Shown here: positions 36,388-49,786 of the stretch, piece after piece
How the letters are laid out: each line of letters opens with the position of its first letter
How positions within the stretch are numbered: the stretch's first letter is position 1
DNA from: Acanthochlamys bracteata
Lineage: Eukaryota; Streptophyta; Magnoliopsida; Pandanales; Velloziaceae
Reading direction: 5' to 3'
Assembly (NCBI GenBank): GCA_019914995.1
Contig: CM034139.1
Span: 7,108,461 to 7,172,460 of the forward strand
Length of the DNA: 64,000 bases
Notes under the pieces: generated by a model
The model's input: only the letters and a program-made list of their open reading frames with translations
The model's database searches: none
What the model was told of the DNA's origin: nothing
Translations under genes and position numbers: made by a program

Positions 36388-36965
36388 ATGAGGAATCGAA
36401 TCGAATTTGATATCAAACTCTGGCTCCCTGATTCCGGTGCTCACTAGAAGTTATCTGAATCTTTGTCTGCTGACCATGTTAAGACTCATCTACAAGAAAA
36501 TTTCTTCATTGATGGAGCTTCTGGTGAGTTATCATCAAAGCTTGGCTCTAAGGATTAGATTCTCGATGGTGATTCCAAGTACATGTTTTCGTTGAAAGCG
36601 AAAGCGAAGATTGATGGTGGAGTCAGTAGGGTTGAGGAAGATGAGGAAGACATTGATCCTGCTGTTGGGTGACAGTGCGTTACTGATCCGCTGAAGATTA
36701 CGAGATCGATTTCGAGGATTATGGAGAGAGTTAGGAAGGAATTTGATGGGTGTGAGAAGTTTACGTGCTTGGGAGGGGTTTAAGAATGTTAGAAGGGTCA
36801 TTGTTGGAGCTTGATGAGACGCATTACGAGGTTCGATGTGAGACGACGGTGCCGGAGAAGGCGAAGGCAATGATGGAGGATTTTTTGAAGGAGAATGGCG
36901 TGGAGTATGCTTATTTGGAGAAGTCCGAGTTTGCTGTTTTCCGAGCGGTGAAGCTGCTTCCGTGA
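36388..36965 (+). pseudogene. TTM3: Broken triphosphate tunnel metalloenzyme TTM3, second cistron
   Basis: TTM3 is a CYTH-fold tripolyphosphatase. From ATG 36388 (MRNRIEFDIKLWLPDSGAH) the family is readable across frames: ENFFIDGASGELSSK, then ALRIRF in another frame, then MFSLKAKAKIDGGVSRVEED, FTCLGGFKNVRR, LELDETHYEVRCET and FLKENGVEYAYLEKSEFAVF. Stops replace sense codons after GAH (TAG), after KLGSKD (TAG) and after DPAVG (TGA). At least two frameshifts are needed, one around ALRIRF and one before LELDETH. The tunnel acidic and basic residues are mostly still visible (the EFDIK, KAKAK and EED motifs). No introns. Non-functional as it stands. Confidence 0.88.
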
Positions 36966-38417
36966 AGCTAAAAATAAACTTCTTCTAAAACTCTACAATT
37001 TTTTAACTCATTTTTAATATTAAAAATTTTCTATTATATAAATTTATATAAAAATTTTATTTTTTTAATTTAAATTAAATTATTTCTAAAAAAATGAGTT
37101 TACTTTAGGCTCTCAAGCTAAACACACCCTAAAAACTAAAAAAATAAAGTACGCGTTTGCTTCAAACTTTACTTTCTTATTTATTTTTAATAAAATACAT
37201 AAATTTTAAAATATTTTTTATTAAAATTTGTTTTTAAAATTTATTTTTAAACTTATTATTAATACAAAATTAAAATATTATTTCTTATTTATTATATTTT
37301 TTTAAAATTTAATTTAATTTTTAAAATTTATTTTTTAAAAAATAGTTTATTTTAAAAGTAAACAAATTCAGAATGTTAGTGATTTTGGTACTTAACTTTT
37401 ATGTATTTTGAGTTCATACTTCACGGTAGCCGTAAACAAAGAGCAGATATTCTTATGAGTTGCTTATATTTCATAAAAATTATAAATATATAAATTTTAT
37501 GTAAATTATAATTAAATTATAAAATATAAAAAATATAAAAAATCTTAAAAACTAAGATTTTAAATAAAGGAGCACTTGCCAACATGTTTGTGGATCATAT
37601 ATGAAAGTGTTCGGAAGTGATTATAAATTAATTTTTTAAAATAAAAATATATTTATTTTATTTTATAAAATAAATTTTATTGTATTTAGTTTTCAAAAAA
37701 TAATAATAAATAATAATAATAATTTTTAATAGTTTTTTATATAATATTATAAAAACTTTACTAAAAAGTGAAAGTTGAAATATTAAAATGGTTTGACAGA
37801 TTTTTACTTCAATAGCAATTTGCAAACTTATATTCGAAGAATAATTTCAGTAATTCTAATTTTATAAATTATCAGAAAATTTTGAAATAATTAAAAGAGA
37901 GCTAATCAAGGCTAAGTTTAATATTTCAAAATTTTAAATTCAAGTGACTGATGAATATGTTTTGAAGCTGTATTGATTCCTACTATATTTTATGTATAGC
38001 ATGATCTCAAATCAAAACTCCGTGTTGAATCGTCAACAAACAGAAATTTACGTAGTTTCTATTGCCTACTTGCAAACATTAATAAATCACTATTAATATA
38101 CCAGTCCAAGTCAACTGTTATTTTACAGAAACCTTCTCATATTTCTGCACATAATTCATAATGCCCCAAAGAATCTGTTAATATAACAGATGTTAGGGTC
38201 TTCTATGTCAACTTTATTAACTGCTCCTTCTCGCACGAATGTGGAGTGCTCATTCTTTTCTCCGGACCATTTCATTCAATTCAACTCCATCTCGTCTCAG
38301 TAGAAGAAGAAAAAACTCTTTCCGAAATTTCTTTTTTTCAACAAATTGTAAACAAATCTTCGAATATTTTCACATTTCGATCCTTCGATATCTGCAATTC
38401 AATCTAAATCTTTTTCA
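36966..38417. other. AT-rich spacer and TIP1 leader
   Basis: 36980-37135 and 37150-37380 are A/T islands; the first ends near TAAACACACCCTAAA, close to the first repeat family ends. 37597-37790 resembles the second family. 38220-38417 is CT-rich and is probably the TIP1 leader. Confidence 0.4.
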
Positions 38418-41400
38418 ATGGCGTCGGAGATCGAGGTTGTAGAAGAGTCAGCGGCAACGATGGCGGCGACGGGAAGCAGCGGTGGTGGCGGAGGTGGAGA
38501 AGAGGCGGTGGAGTTGAGGAACGATGTTTATACGGCGGCAGCGTACGGCGATCTCGAGAAGCTTCAACGGCTTGTTGAAATAGATGGTTGCTCTGTTGCA
38601 GAGCCTGATGGACTCGGGTATTACGCGCTGCAATGGGCGGCACTCAATAATCGCACAGCTGCTGCGCAGTTCATCCTCGAGGTAGGCAGGCTTTTGATTG
38701 GAACTAAACTCTATTGCTGCGGCTGCAGTTGGATTTCACGTTCTTTTGATGAAGGGCTTTGTGAAAATTGTTGTTACGGAGACTTAAGAAGCTTGAAACA
38801 CTAGCTTATAGTAATCCTGATGAAACTTAAACGTTCATGGAATAACCGTCATGAACAAAGTTATTGATGTTTGACTTGTTCATTGGGTTTTATTTGACAA
38901 TCTTTCAAGTGATAATAGTTGCCATTTCTCCAAATTTAAGTTGTGCAACTACAAAAGTTGAGCTTGACTGAGAATTGGTTTTGTACAGCATGGAGGAGAT
39001 GTGAATGCTGAAGATCACACAGGGCAAACAGCACTGCATTGGAGTGCTGTCCGTGGTCACATCCAGGTTGCTGAGCTCTTGCTAAAAGAGGGTGCAAGTA
39101 TTGATGCTGCAGACCTCTATGGTTATCAGGTCAGTATTCTACTGTAGTGATCGTAATCAGTAGCATGGATGTCCTAGTTCCTGTCTTGCTCAGGATGACT
39201 ATGCTAATAGCGACCTAGCATCATTGTAATACTCGTATTGCTCTTTCCTAATCAAGGACTATCTATAACTTTCATGAACCTTCCTTGTGGGTGGAATTGT
39301 TGGAAGATATAATTTAGATGATGAAACACTTGCATTAGCACACAAGACCTTTCAAGTACTGCAAGTTCTGTAACACAGAAGACAATTTGTATCTTTGTTT
39401 CACGTCCATTAATCAAGCTGCCAATGATTGCAGGCTACACACGTTGCTGCTCAATATGGACAAACAGCCTTTCTCTACCATATTGTCACAAAATGGAACG
39501 CAGACCCTGATGTCCCTGATAATGATGGGAGAAGCCCATTGCATTGGTAACTAAGTGTTCTCTTTCCCCCTTCTGCAATCTGTACTCCTTTTTTTCCCCC
39601 ATTTGGAGCATCTGGTAATACTTGATTTAGATTGTCCGCTGTGAATTCTGCATCATAATATTACAACCACTGTTTTGGCTCTTGAGGAAGTGGCCATGAA
39701 ATTGACCAATTGTTTTGCTCCTTTCATATTTGGAAAATGCAGGGCTGCTTATAAGGGATTTGCAGATTGCATACGTCTTTTATTATTTCTTGATGCTTAC
39801 AGGGGGCGCCAAGATAAAGAAGGTACATGCTTTCCCTTAAAAAGCCTTGATTTGTTTTTGTTTGGCTATGCTGAATCTAGTTTCAGCATTTCCGATTTCT
39901 TCCAGTAGGCTTTTAACCCCTAGACTATTTTGATGCCATTGATGTAGGATGCACTCCTCTTCATTGGGCTGCTATTAGGGGAAACCTGGAGGCATGCACG
40001 GTATTAGTACAAGCTGGCAAAAAAGAGGACCTTATGGTGACAGATAATACTGGCTTCACTCCAGCGCAACTTGCTTCTGATAAGAGCCATCGGCAAGTTG
40101 CATTCTTTCTCGTAGGTATTCCATGCTTGGAATAGTTAATATTTGACTCACTTTTGGTTAGTGTAGATAGCAGTATAGGAGTTAAGTATGCTTTTAGAGT
40201 CATGTAGTAGTAATGTTGAATAGGAGTCAATAGGGACCTACATGTTTGCTGATAACATGTATGCTACTAGTACAAACACCTTTCTGTCATTCGATACATT
40301 GTCTGTATCAGGTTTAATCACCATGCATAAATGAATAGAATGTAGCATGTGATTTGTTTAACTTATTTGATTCCTTGTATTTATGACATCCTTGGACTTC
40401 TCGTTGTGGAAGATACACTTATCTGGATTTTGTTGATCAAGCATTAGTTTATACAGCAGAATAGATGTTGCGGAATTCATGACGCCTTATATCATATTGA
40501 CTTGATTGTTTTTTCTTTCAGGGAAATGCTAGGCGGTTATTTGAGCGACGCTGTGATGCAAACACTCCTCTAGGGAAACTATCAAAATTAGGGCTTGCAC
40601 CTGCCCTGTGGTTCATAATTATACTTCTACTTGTTACTTACATACATTCAGTTATTATAGGTGTGTTTACATTTTGAAGTTAAAAAACATTCCAACTATA
40701 TTTGTTCTTCACTTCTTATCTTATTCATGTTTTGTCCAGGGTTTTATGCCTCAAAGTTAACAACAGGACTAGGTTTTTTCGCTTGGTTAGGTGTAGTTTT
40801 GGCAACATCCGGGCTTGTTATGTTTTACAGATGTAGCAGGTATTCATCTCTTTTCTTACTTTTGTTTGAGATGATATTCTAAGTTATCAAGAAGTATATC
40901 ATGTAGTTCACTCCACTTTTTTCCATTGGCTAGGCAGATGGTCCGCAGATTGCATTTTGGAGTAACTTAAGTTAAAAGTTTTTCCTTATTTAGTAGATAG
41001 TATAATGAACTTGGATTTGATATTCATCGGTGAATACTCTAATTGTCAATCTCATGTTATGGACGGACTTGTGGGAGAAAAACATTAACAATAATTGGGG
41101 GCCAAGTGGATTGTCTTTTAAATGTATGCTACTGTATGTAGTAACGTTATGTCTTTTAACAATATTTTGGAGGAAAAAGAAGCTTTCTTTATGTAGTAAC
41201 GTTCTCTGCTTTTGGTTTTGGATTCTCTTGCTTTTCCTTTTCTCTCTCTGTCACAGCATCTATTGCTTTTATGTTGCTCTTACTGAAGGGTGCTACGTAT
41301 TTCATATATTTTGACTTTTTTATATTATTCTACAGGAAGGACCCTGGTTATGTCAAAAGAAATATTCGTGATCCGCAAAATGCTAGAGACGATGTAAGTT

Positions 41401-43527
41401 TCTAGTTGATATTTTCTGTTATCATGTTTATGCGCTCGTCTATGGCATCTAAAACCTGCTTCATATAAGTTCTTGATTCTATCATGCAGGAAGTCACAAT
41501 TTAATGCATACATTTATTCAGTATGCTTTGTTCACTCGTACCTCTGTTTAACTGTTAGGATGGGTAACAATAGTATAGTGCCTCATGAATGCAGGATCTG
41601 ATGTTATTATGGCTAACAAGTTTTTCCTCATTAATTCCTCATAATTAATTATAGTATAACTGGTAATAATAGTATAATAGTATTATGGCTAATAATAGTA
41701 TAATGCTTCATAAATCTCTTGCTTTTGAATTCTTCCTATATGGCTTTATTTAAGATAAAGCTAATTCTAACCTTGAAGCTTTTTCCTCATTTATTTAGAG
41801 GTATCAGGCTTTGTTCTTCATGCTGAATGTATTTTGTTTCTCTTTATCAATGTGGGGTTTCAACTACAGAGATGATACTTTCAAGCAGAAAAGCTATTTT
41901 TCTTACTGTGCAGCTTTGTGATGCTAACTTCCACTTGTAGAAGATACATTAGGTCTTAGTTCCTGTATAAAGTCACCTTGTTGCCATGCAATTCCAGGCA
42001 TTTAACTATTTAAGAAATTGATTTAAATTTGAAAATGCTGCAATGTGATTGAAATGGCATTGGCAGTTACGCTAAGATTTGAAAGTATATAGGAGTGATG
42101 TTATGTTGAAATAGGATGCCATGTGAGGACTGGGAATTTTTTTGATATATTGTTGGTTTTGACTAAACATGATTGTAAATTTCTATTCACTAGGAACCTT
42201 TGTTAAAGATGGAACTGGATCATCCTGCTCTACTTGCTGGGAATTGGTCTCAGCTTTGTGCTACATGCAAGGTAACAGTTTTCTTATTCTTCATTGTTCT
42301 CACTTTTTTGTTTATTTTTGTATTATTATGGGGTCCTTATTTGTATTCATGCTGATTACTGCATAGATTGTGAGGCCTATCCGTTCAAAGCATTGTTCAA
42401 CATGTGATCGTTGTGTAGAGCAGTTTGATCATCATTGCCCTTGGGTATCAAATTGCATTGGCAAGGTATTGTCATACCAATTTATCTCAGATTTTCTTCT
42501 GGAGTTATCGTTCTGCTTTTATGTTGCAATGAGCCTTATTACCATCTTGCCTTGTTTCTTTGGCAAGCTGAATAATTCAGTTACACTCTGTTGCAGAGAA
42601 ATAAATGGGAGTTCTTCATGTTTCTCATTCTGGAAGTTTCTGCAATGATAGTTACTGGTGCTGTAGCTATTGCAAGTATGTCCATGAACGTGGTCTTTTT
42701 TTTTAATTTTTTTTAAGTGTTTCTCATCTATTGGAGAGGTTCTTAAGAGGAAACTGTTTTTCTTCCCTCGTTCTTTTCTTTTGGGCAGGAATAACAACCA
42801 ATACAAGCTCTGCGAGTTCCTTTGGTGCATGGATGAATTATACTATCACTAACCATCCGGGGGTTGTATCATTTGTGATAATGGACTTCATGCTTGTCTT
42901 TGGAGTTGCAGTTCTGACTATTCTGCAAGCCTCACAGGTAAGACATGAAGCCAGGTAGATTCTTCAGATGGGTTTCTCACTGGATTCGCTATTTATCATG
43001 CGCAATGATGGCAGATGACTTAAGTTGTCTCTGCTTGTATAATATGGTAACTCGCGTTGTTGATTGTAGTTTTCATTTGTTTATCGCAGATTTCTCGCAA
43101 CATAACAACAAATGAAATGGCAAATTCCTTGCGGTACAACTATCTCAGAGGTCCAGGTGGCCATTTTAGAAATCCATATGACCACGGTGTACGTAAGAAT
43201 TGCTCTGATTTCTTAATTAAAGGCTACAATGAGGATGTCGAGCGCCTGGAGCAGACGTTGCAGGCTGGTGAAACAGGGATGATTGAGATGATGAGGAACA
43301 GTAAACTTAGTAATGGCGAGAGGAGCCATTCTTGCTGTGCTAATGGCAATGGCCATAGTCATGTAAGCATTGATGTGGAGCCGAAGAGTTCCAGACAGCA
43401 TGGCCATTCGAATTCTTCGACCCAGTCCAACCATAACCATGAAAGAAGCAAAGATGTCCCTGTTGGCTTGGGCTTAGGCCTTGGAAGGAACAGTGCCCGC
43501 CATAATACACGATCTCCCATTATCTAA
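38418..43527 (+). CDS. TIP1: TIP GROWTH DEFECTIVE 1, ankyrin-DHHC protein S-acyltransferase
   Basis: Membrane palmitoyltransferase needed for root-hair and pollen-tube growth in Arabidopsis (PAT24). Exons: 38418-38681, 38989-39129, 39434-39546, 39743-39822, 39948-40111, 40522-40660, 40740-40839, 41336-41393, 42194-42271, 42367-42465, 42597-42675, 42789-42937 and 43090-43527. Total 1902 nt in phase, 633 aa (Arabidopsis about 620). The N-terminus has Ser/Gly and acidic residues. Five or six ankyrin repeats follow ([38 protein letters not shown]). Two membrane spans come next, then the cysteine-rich domain with the catalytic DHHC ([15 protein letters not shown]), two more spans and the TTxE motif (ITTNEMAN). 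A hydrophilic His/Ser tail ends in RSPII. Codon 1 is the first ATG after a CT-rich leader. Confidence 0.95.
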
Positions 43528-44161
43528 TAACTATTATTTCTGTGGTGTAACAATATGAGATGTCTGTTGCCACAACTATGTTTCTGTTCATAGTGCGGTT
43601 TGGAAGTGTATGTGACAGTAGCAGGTTTGCAAGTCCCCTGTTATCATTCGGACCCGATCATCCATACGAGAATGTGGGTTGTTGTTCATAGGATCAATAC
43701 TGCAAGGAGCAGATGAGCTGTTAGTTAGTTCTCTTTGTAGCTAAATAACTGCATCGACAAGGATTCCACGATTACTTGAGGTATTCGCAGAACCCTCATT
43801 ATGGTTTTCGTATCATTTGGTGGGGCAAAACATTTTTCTTACAATCTGTACCGTACCATAGAGGCAACAAAGTCATTTCAGAATACCAACTTGTCAACTG
43901 CAACTGAAAACTAATCTTGCAGAAAAAACCGAAAGGAAGTTGAAATTAGAGATCCACATTACAAGCTAATTCAACACAGATCAAGATTAGATACTTTCTG
44001 TACGATCCAACTCCGGTTTTGAATACACTTACACAAAGTTGCTTTCTCAAGAATAAGCTACGACAAGATAATTTCAGGTTCTCTGCCAAAGGTGTCAGTT
44101 GAAAGTCCGACAATCTTCTTACGGTAATGGAAGATGTTCACAAGCATAGTGCATCATATGT
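43528..44161. other. Convergent 3' spacer between TIP1 and SF3B3
   Basis: Two 3'UTRs face each other here. No gene or repeat is seen. Confidence 0.45.
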
Positions 44162-47100
44162 TTAAATGATCTTATTCCGTACGTCCTCAAGCTTCTTCAG
44201 AATCTCTGCTGGGGTTCTGTCCAATTCATCAGCAATTTTTTTCTGTGCGTCCAAAGGAAGAGTCGCGTACTGCTCACATAGATCACCATCATATACATCC
44301 TGTAGAAGCATTGCAGTTCTTAGTCCAATGAAAATAAATCAAAGGGCAAAACTATCTTATCATAAGACTAGCTCAGATGAGCATGCCTAAGAAACTTGAC
44401 CTAACCAAAACCAATGCAACATTGCCAATTATTTTCAAATTTGATAACATAGATTTTGATCTTTTCTAGGTAAAGATGAAGTTTACCTAATTATTACTTG
44501 CACAATTATAGTTCACATTACTAAATTGAACAAGACCACAAAAAGTTGCCACTAAAATTTAACTGTGAACACTAGTGTGGAATAAACTCCATGAGGGCTA
44601 ACAGTTATAAGCGCACAACTAGGAACAGATGGATAGAAATGCTTACCTTAACTGGAAAATAAGCAGACCTGAAGGCCATATGGTCTCTCCCACAAAGAGG
44701 TGGATTTTCTTGCCTCATATGCATTTCCAGATGGTTAAAGAAATCCACGTCCTCCCTAGAGGTGAATGCAAGCAATGCTCCTATACTTCCCATTACAGTC
44801 CCGAAAATGACACACTCGCCCCCACCAGGAATGAGTGCGGACTTCTGCAAGCATGTAACCACATCACCGACATGGAATTGCACTATCTCTTCAATTTTGT
44901 TCGGAGCACCATTCAACTTCCCCTGCTCCCACTTTATCTTACCACCTGTTGGGTCCTCTTCAATCTCATCAGAGACATCTTGTGGTAATCGAGCAAAGTA
45001 AATGTTCCCAAATTTATCTGCCCCTGCCATGGTATCAAAATCTATGTGATGTGCAGCAGTGAGCCATCTTGGGACTGAATCATCTGCAAATATAATTAGT
45101 TCATTCCCATCCCGCCTGTACTTACAGAAATGGAAGGACTGCAAGAATGTTAAAATATGGTCAGCGAATATAGTCTGTACATAATAAGAAGCACGGGAAA
45201 AAAAAGTTGAAACACAACACCATAAGATATCTTTATTCTTAGTTCTTCAAGCAGAAATACACTTGCAAGAATTCCAGACCAAGTCCAAGCAAAAATGTTA
45301 ACTTATGTACTATTTAGTGAGACAACTGTAGATGTAGTTATCAATCCGGTGCAAACTAGAAGGCCAAGAATAAATCAGTGTAAAACCAAAGCCATTAAAC
45401 TAATATCTGGGGAGATAGCAGAAATTCAAACTATATCTCTCAAGTAATTATGCAAAAGTTCAATAGCTTAAGAAATATATTTAAGCTACAGCTATCATCC
45501 AATTGGTTCCGCTACAAATGGAACAATACTGACTACAAAAGCTACAAGGACAGCTGTTGCTCAAGATACTAGCCAGAGACAATTCATATAAAATCTTATG
45601 ATATTTCGAAGGGACCAAATAGTTTATAAAGTAGTCAGATTAATCAGGTATGTGCCAAATAAGATGGATTGGCATAGTTAAAAGACTAACAAGAAGATCT
45701 TTGCGAAAATGACCTTCCTATATCCACGATTTATCGAATTGGGGAACCATCACAAAAGCCCATTCATGCAGAGATAGAAGTTCCAACATTACAACCATAG
45801 TTATCTGACCTAGAAAAGTCTTGTCCAAAGTAAATAAGAATGGATTCTTATTAAAAGTTTAGCATGTCGCATCATCAGTGCCAAGACTTCACTCATGCAA
45901 TAATTCTCTACATGATCCACTAACTTAACTTTTTGTTCAGCTGCAAGTTGCTAGAGAATTTTGATTTTTATTACAAACAAATATAACTACTAGATAATGG
46001 TGTTAGAAAACTCCATGGATGTAATGTAATTAACAAGAAATTTCAGGGAGAAGAATATATAAATTGCATGTAAGAGATATCATACCTCCTGGATATCACC
46101 AACGTAAATCCTGTCACGATATGTATGAATGGACACAACTGTGTTAGGAAAGTGCTTGTTCTCACATTTACGAAGCAATCTTTTTTTCCCCAGATCATAC
46201 AACCTGAGAACTGGCCCAATTCCAGCTAGCAACCTTCCCTGAAATTGACATAGTGCAAGAGGAACCCCCTCAACTTGCGTCTTATGAAGCAATTCGAGTG
46301 ATTTTCCGTCCTCAACAAACCTGTATATGTGAATAAAACCGCCATCCAATTTTCTCTTAGGCCAAAACTTGAGATTCTTTGCTGTACCAACTGCCAACAG
46401 ATTGCCATATTCCTTATCATGGAATTTCACAGTGCAGATACTGAACGCAGCCTCATTCTCCTGAAACTCCAAAAGGCATGTTGTTTTTGCGGTCTGCGGA
46501 CTCGGATCAAGAATGCGGACACATGAAACCCACTTATCTGACTCAGCCTTTGGGAATCCATATTGCTCATCAGGTAAAGGATCCTCTTTCTCCTCACTCT
46601 CACCACCACCCCCAGCACCACCATTCTCTATTTGCTGAACATTGTTGGCATTCCCATTCTCAGTAATCCCTGCAGCTTCCAAGCATTCCTTTTTTGCAGC
46701 TTCTCTCTCTTCAGCAGTGAAAGCTCCTTGATCACTCTCAATGATTATGAGATTCTTCTTCTTAGGATGAAGCACAAACTTCCTAGGTGTGTATCGTAAG
46801 GGGATTACAGTCTCATTGAATGTCTCACCAAGCCGCTCAATTGTGAAAATCCTCATCTCCTTTCCAGCAATTGCAACAACACCTTCTGGACACTGTTCGG
46901 AGCAGAATGATGCAGCATATTCCAGTGTGTCATACGAGAGAGGCGTTAACAGGAAATGACCTTGGTGTATGTATCCAAGCCAGGGCCGACTTGACAGGCA
47001 GAGCATCGCCCTACGACCTCTAACAATTGCTGAGAAGAGCTTTGGCGGTCTCAGGCCCAAGAATCTAGAACGCGTGTCAGAAAGCTCGCCATTGACCATA

Positions 47101-49124
47101 TCTACCACCGTACGGAAAAGCACACCATTTTGTAAGCCAGCATTAAGGTATACACTAGCTGGGTGGTCTGCACCATCCTCACCTCCACTAGAAGCCTGTA
47201 CCTCAAGCAACAGCAGGGACTCTGGTGGTGAAGAAACGCTTTGGACACTAAGTATCTGCATGCAATCATCAGGGTCCAAAGACAGGATCCTTATTGTGTT
47301 GTCATATGAGCCCACAGCAAGGAACCTAGAACGCTGTCGCCCCTCGGGAACAGGAGCAATATCAAGACAGGCAACATCCCCAGGCATTTCATGCTTCTCA
47401 ACTTCCATAAGCTGCCCACTGTGATCCACCTCAAAGTAGATGAGCTCACCACCGCTCAGAGCAATCACAACCTGCAGACGGTTTGACCCAACCTTCACAA
47501 TGGTCTTCTTCCCAGGAGTTCTCCACTCATTAATACGCCCATCCTCTCGTATATGCCTTATGCCATTGGGGTGAACCTGCAGCAGAGAATCATCACCAAG
47601 GAGAGAAACTGCAAGGGATGGTGTGCTATCCAGGAACCCACTGTCGCTAACTTCCTCAACAGTGTCACCAATAGACAGCACAAGAGTAGCATTTGGAAAC
47701 GACACAACAATGTATGCGTCAAACTCATCAGAAACATTCTTCTTGACAGTCCACACAGCATTAGGCAGACCAGGAAGATTTTGAAGAGCCATCTCACTGA
47801 CCGCAAGCCCTGGTCTGAGAATTCGGAGGGAGGACCTTGGTCCACGGCCACAGAGCGTATAAATCTGGGGTGTCTCCTCCTCAAACAGATTAGTAATACG
47901 CATATCCATTACCGGCATAAGTGATGCAAGTGTGTCAATCTTGACAAGGTTTTTAAGAGCCCGTGGCTGGAAGAACACTGGCTGGAAACCTTCCTCTGTT
48001 TCCATTAGAGTTGCTGATGATGCCTCCACATCTTCATCATCTCCAATTCCTTGAAACTGGTAAAGTGAGTGATCACCAAACTCAGATGCTGCAAATAGAA
48101 ACCCCATCTTGAGCACAGAGAGTGCAGAAGCCACTGGTATCGTATCAAAATACTTAATTTTAAGCTCACTGACCCTCTCGCCGTCATGCTCTAAAGTAAC
48201 CTTGAATACATCACCATATTCCGTCTGTAGGAGGAAAAAGAACACCGTCTTCTGCCGATGAGTGGCAGAAGTAACAATCAACACACCTCGTTCGGCTGGA
48301 AGATCGGCACGGCGGGGAATAACTGCTCGGACATCATTGTGACCTTGATTCCGCCAAATTACAAAATTCTCAGCACAAACAAGAACACCTCCAGGGCCAT
48401 CTCCACCTCCTGGAACAGTGACAAGTAAATTTGCGCCATTATCTACAGGGTCCGACCATCGTCGGGTAACGTGATTCAGTCCAAGATCGAGCTCGTAGAA
48501 TGTCAAGTGCTTCTGCGCTTCATTCGCAGCAGTGCCTGATGGATCCTGATCAGCATCAGAGTAATCAAGCTCAATCGCAGCAAACAACGGGTTATCAAAA
48601 CCAGTATCTACTCCACAGACAGAGAAAGTTATCGTGTGAGATTTGTGAGCTTCTAAAGGTGAAGAAATCGTAAGCCGCGCGGCTGAGTCTCGATTAAGAA
48701 CATAAACAAGCTTCTGCTTCTCGCAAGCTGCAATCATCACCGCACGTCCCTTGGGATCGACGGCTAGAAACTGTCCCGGAACAATCCGACGGCATCCAGA
48801 CTTCCCAAAAGTTTCCTGATGAATTTTTTCGAAACTATTGCTCGAAGGTTTGTAGTCTAGAATAACTATACGACCGGAATCAGAACCGACGACGAGGTGA
48901 TCTTTGGGAGAACCAGTGAGACGGAACTGAGAAAGAGAGCGGATTGCTCCGAAGATTTCGACAGAAACTAGGGTTTGAAGCTTGCCGGATTCATCAGGGC
49001 GGAGAAGAGAAAGATTCTTACCACGAGCAACAGCGATCTCTTGAGTTTTTCCACCGATGAAGCTGCCGATCACCGCGCATGAAATTCCCGTTGCTTCCTG
49101 AAGCGTGAGGCTGTAGAGATGCAT
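44162..49124 (-). CDS. SF3B3: Splicing factor 3B subunit 3 (SAP130)
   Basis: Three-beta-propeller scaffold of the U2 snRNP SF3b complex, which helps recognise the branch point. Exons: 49124-46086 (1013 codons in one exon), 45138-44647 and 44299-44162; 3669 nt, 1222 aa, the usual length for the family (about 1214-1217). Start MHLYSLTLQEATGISCAVIG and blocks such as FEKIHQETFGKSGCRR, LTFYELDLGLNHV, GRGPRSSLRIL, DEFDAYIVVSF and NPLxxxHPPLCGRDH-like (ENPPLCGRDHMAF) identify it. The C-terminus is ELDRTPAEILKKLEDVRNK. It is distinct from the paralogous DDB1, which starts MSVWNY and lacks these blocks. A Gly/Glu-rich insert (GGAGGGGESEEKED) lies in the third propeller, where the human protein also has a variable loop. 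Confidence 0.96.
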
Positions 49125-49559
49125 AGCTGAATCTTTCGAACGATCGATTGATTGATGGAGCAGGATTGGATTAGATTCACGAAGTACAGAGAATATATGA
49201 GATTTGGGTATTTTATTAGAGTTGAGGGTTTATAAGGCGGCGGTGGTTGCCGGAGTCGGGAAGGAGGGAAATGAGAACGAGGGAGAAGGGGAGAGACAAG
49301 AGAGAGGCGGTGGTTGTGAAGTATAGCTCCATAACTACCAGTAAATATAACAATTATTACTCGTAGTGATGAAGTAGGGTTTTAGGAATTTGTTACTTTA
49401 TTAGGACTGGAATTGAATTACATTTCAGCTTCTTATTTTTTGGATAAATTTTTAATTTTTTTTTTAAAATTAAAAATTAAAAATACAAATAATACTTCAT
49501 AAGAGCTATATATATTTTTTATAGTTTTAATAACAAATAACTTTATTTATTAAATTAAA
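49125..49559 (-). promoter_or_regulatory. SF3B3 promoter region
   Basis: On the minus strand TATAAA lies at 49234-49229, 105 bp above the ATG, followed by an ACCCTCAA telo-box-like patch. GA-rich sequence (49258-49312) lies upstream. This reading is plausible but unproven. Confidence 0.35.
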
Positions 49560-49786
49560 ATAAATTCTTTTCTAAAAACTTTTCTAGACGAATTTTAAAA
49601 TAAAAAATATTTTTTTGAAAATAAACTATATTTTTTATTTTAAAAAATAATAAAAGTATGTGATAAAAAATTTTACTATATAAAATTTTTTTATAATTTT
49701 AAATTTAAATAAATTATTGTAAAATATATTTTTAAAAATATAAAATAAAAAATTTGAAAAGATGGAGAGCGCAATCTCAAACGCCC
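49560..49786 (+). mobile_element. AT-rich MITE-like repeat, second family
   Basis: Ends GCAATCTCAAACGCCC. The interior (TTTTGAAAATAAACTATATT through AATAATAAAAGTATGTGATA) is collinear with the 25441 copy. The left edge is approximate. Confidence 0.5.

Noticed and set aside
46080-49124. DDB1 as the identity of the large beta-propeller gene
   Set aside because: Start MHLYSLTLQEATGIS, the block FEKIHQETFGKSGCRR and the 1222-aa length fit SF3B3, not the roughly 1088-aa DDB1.
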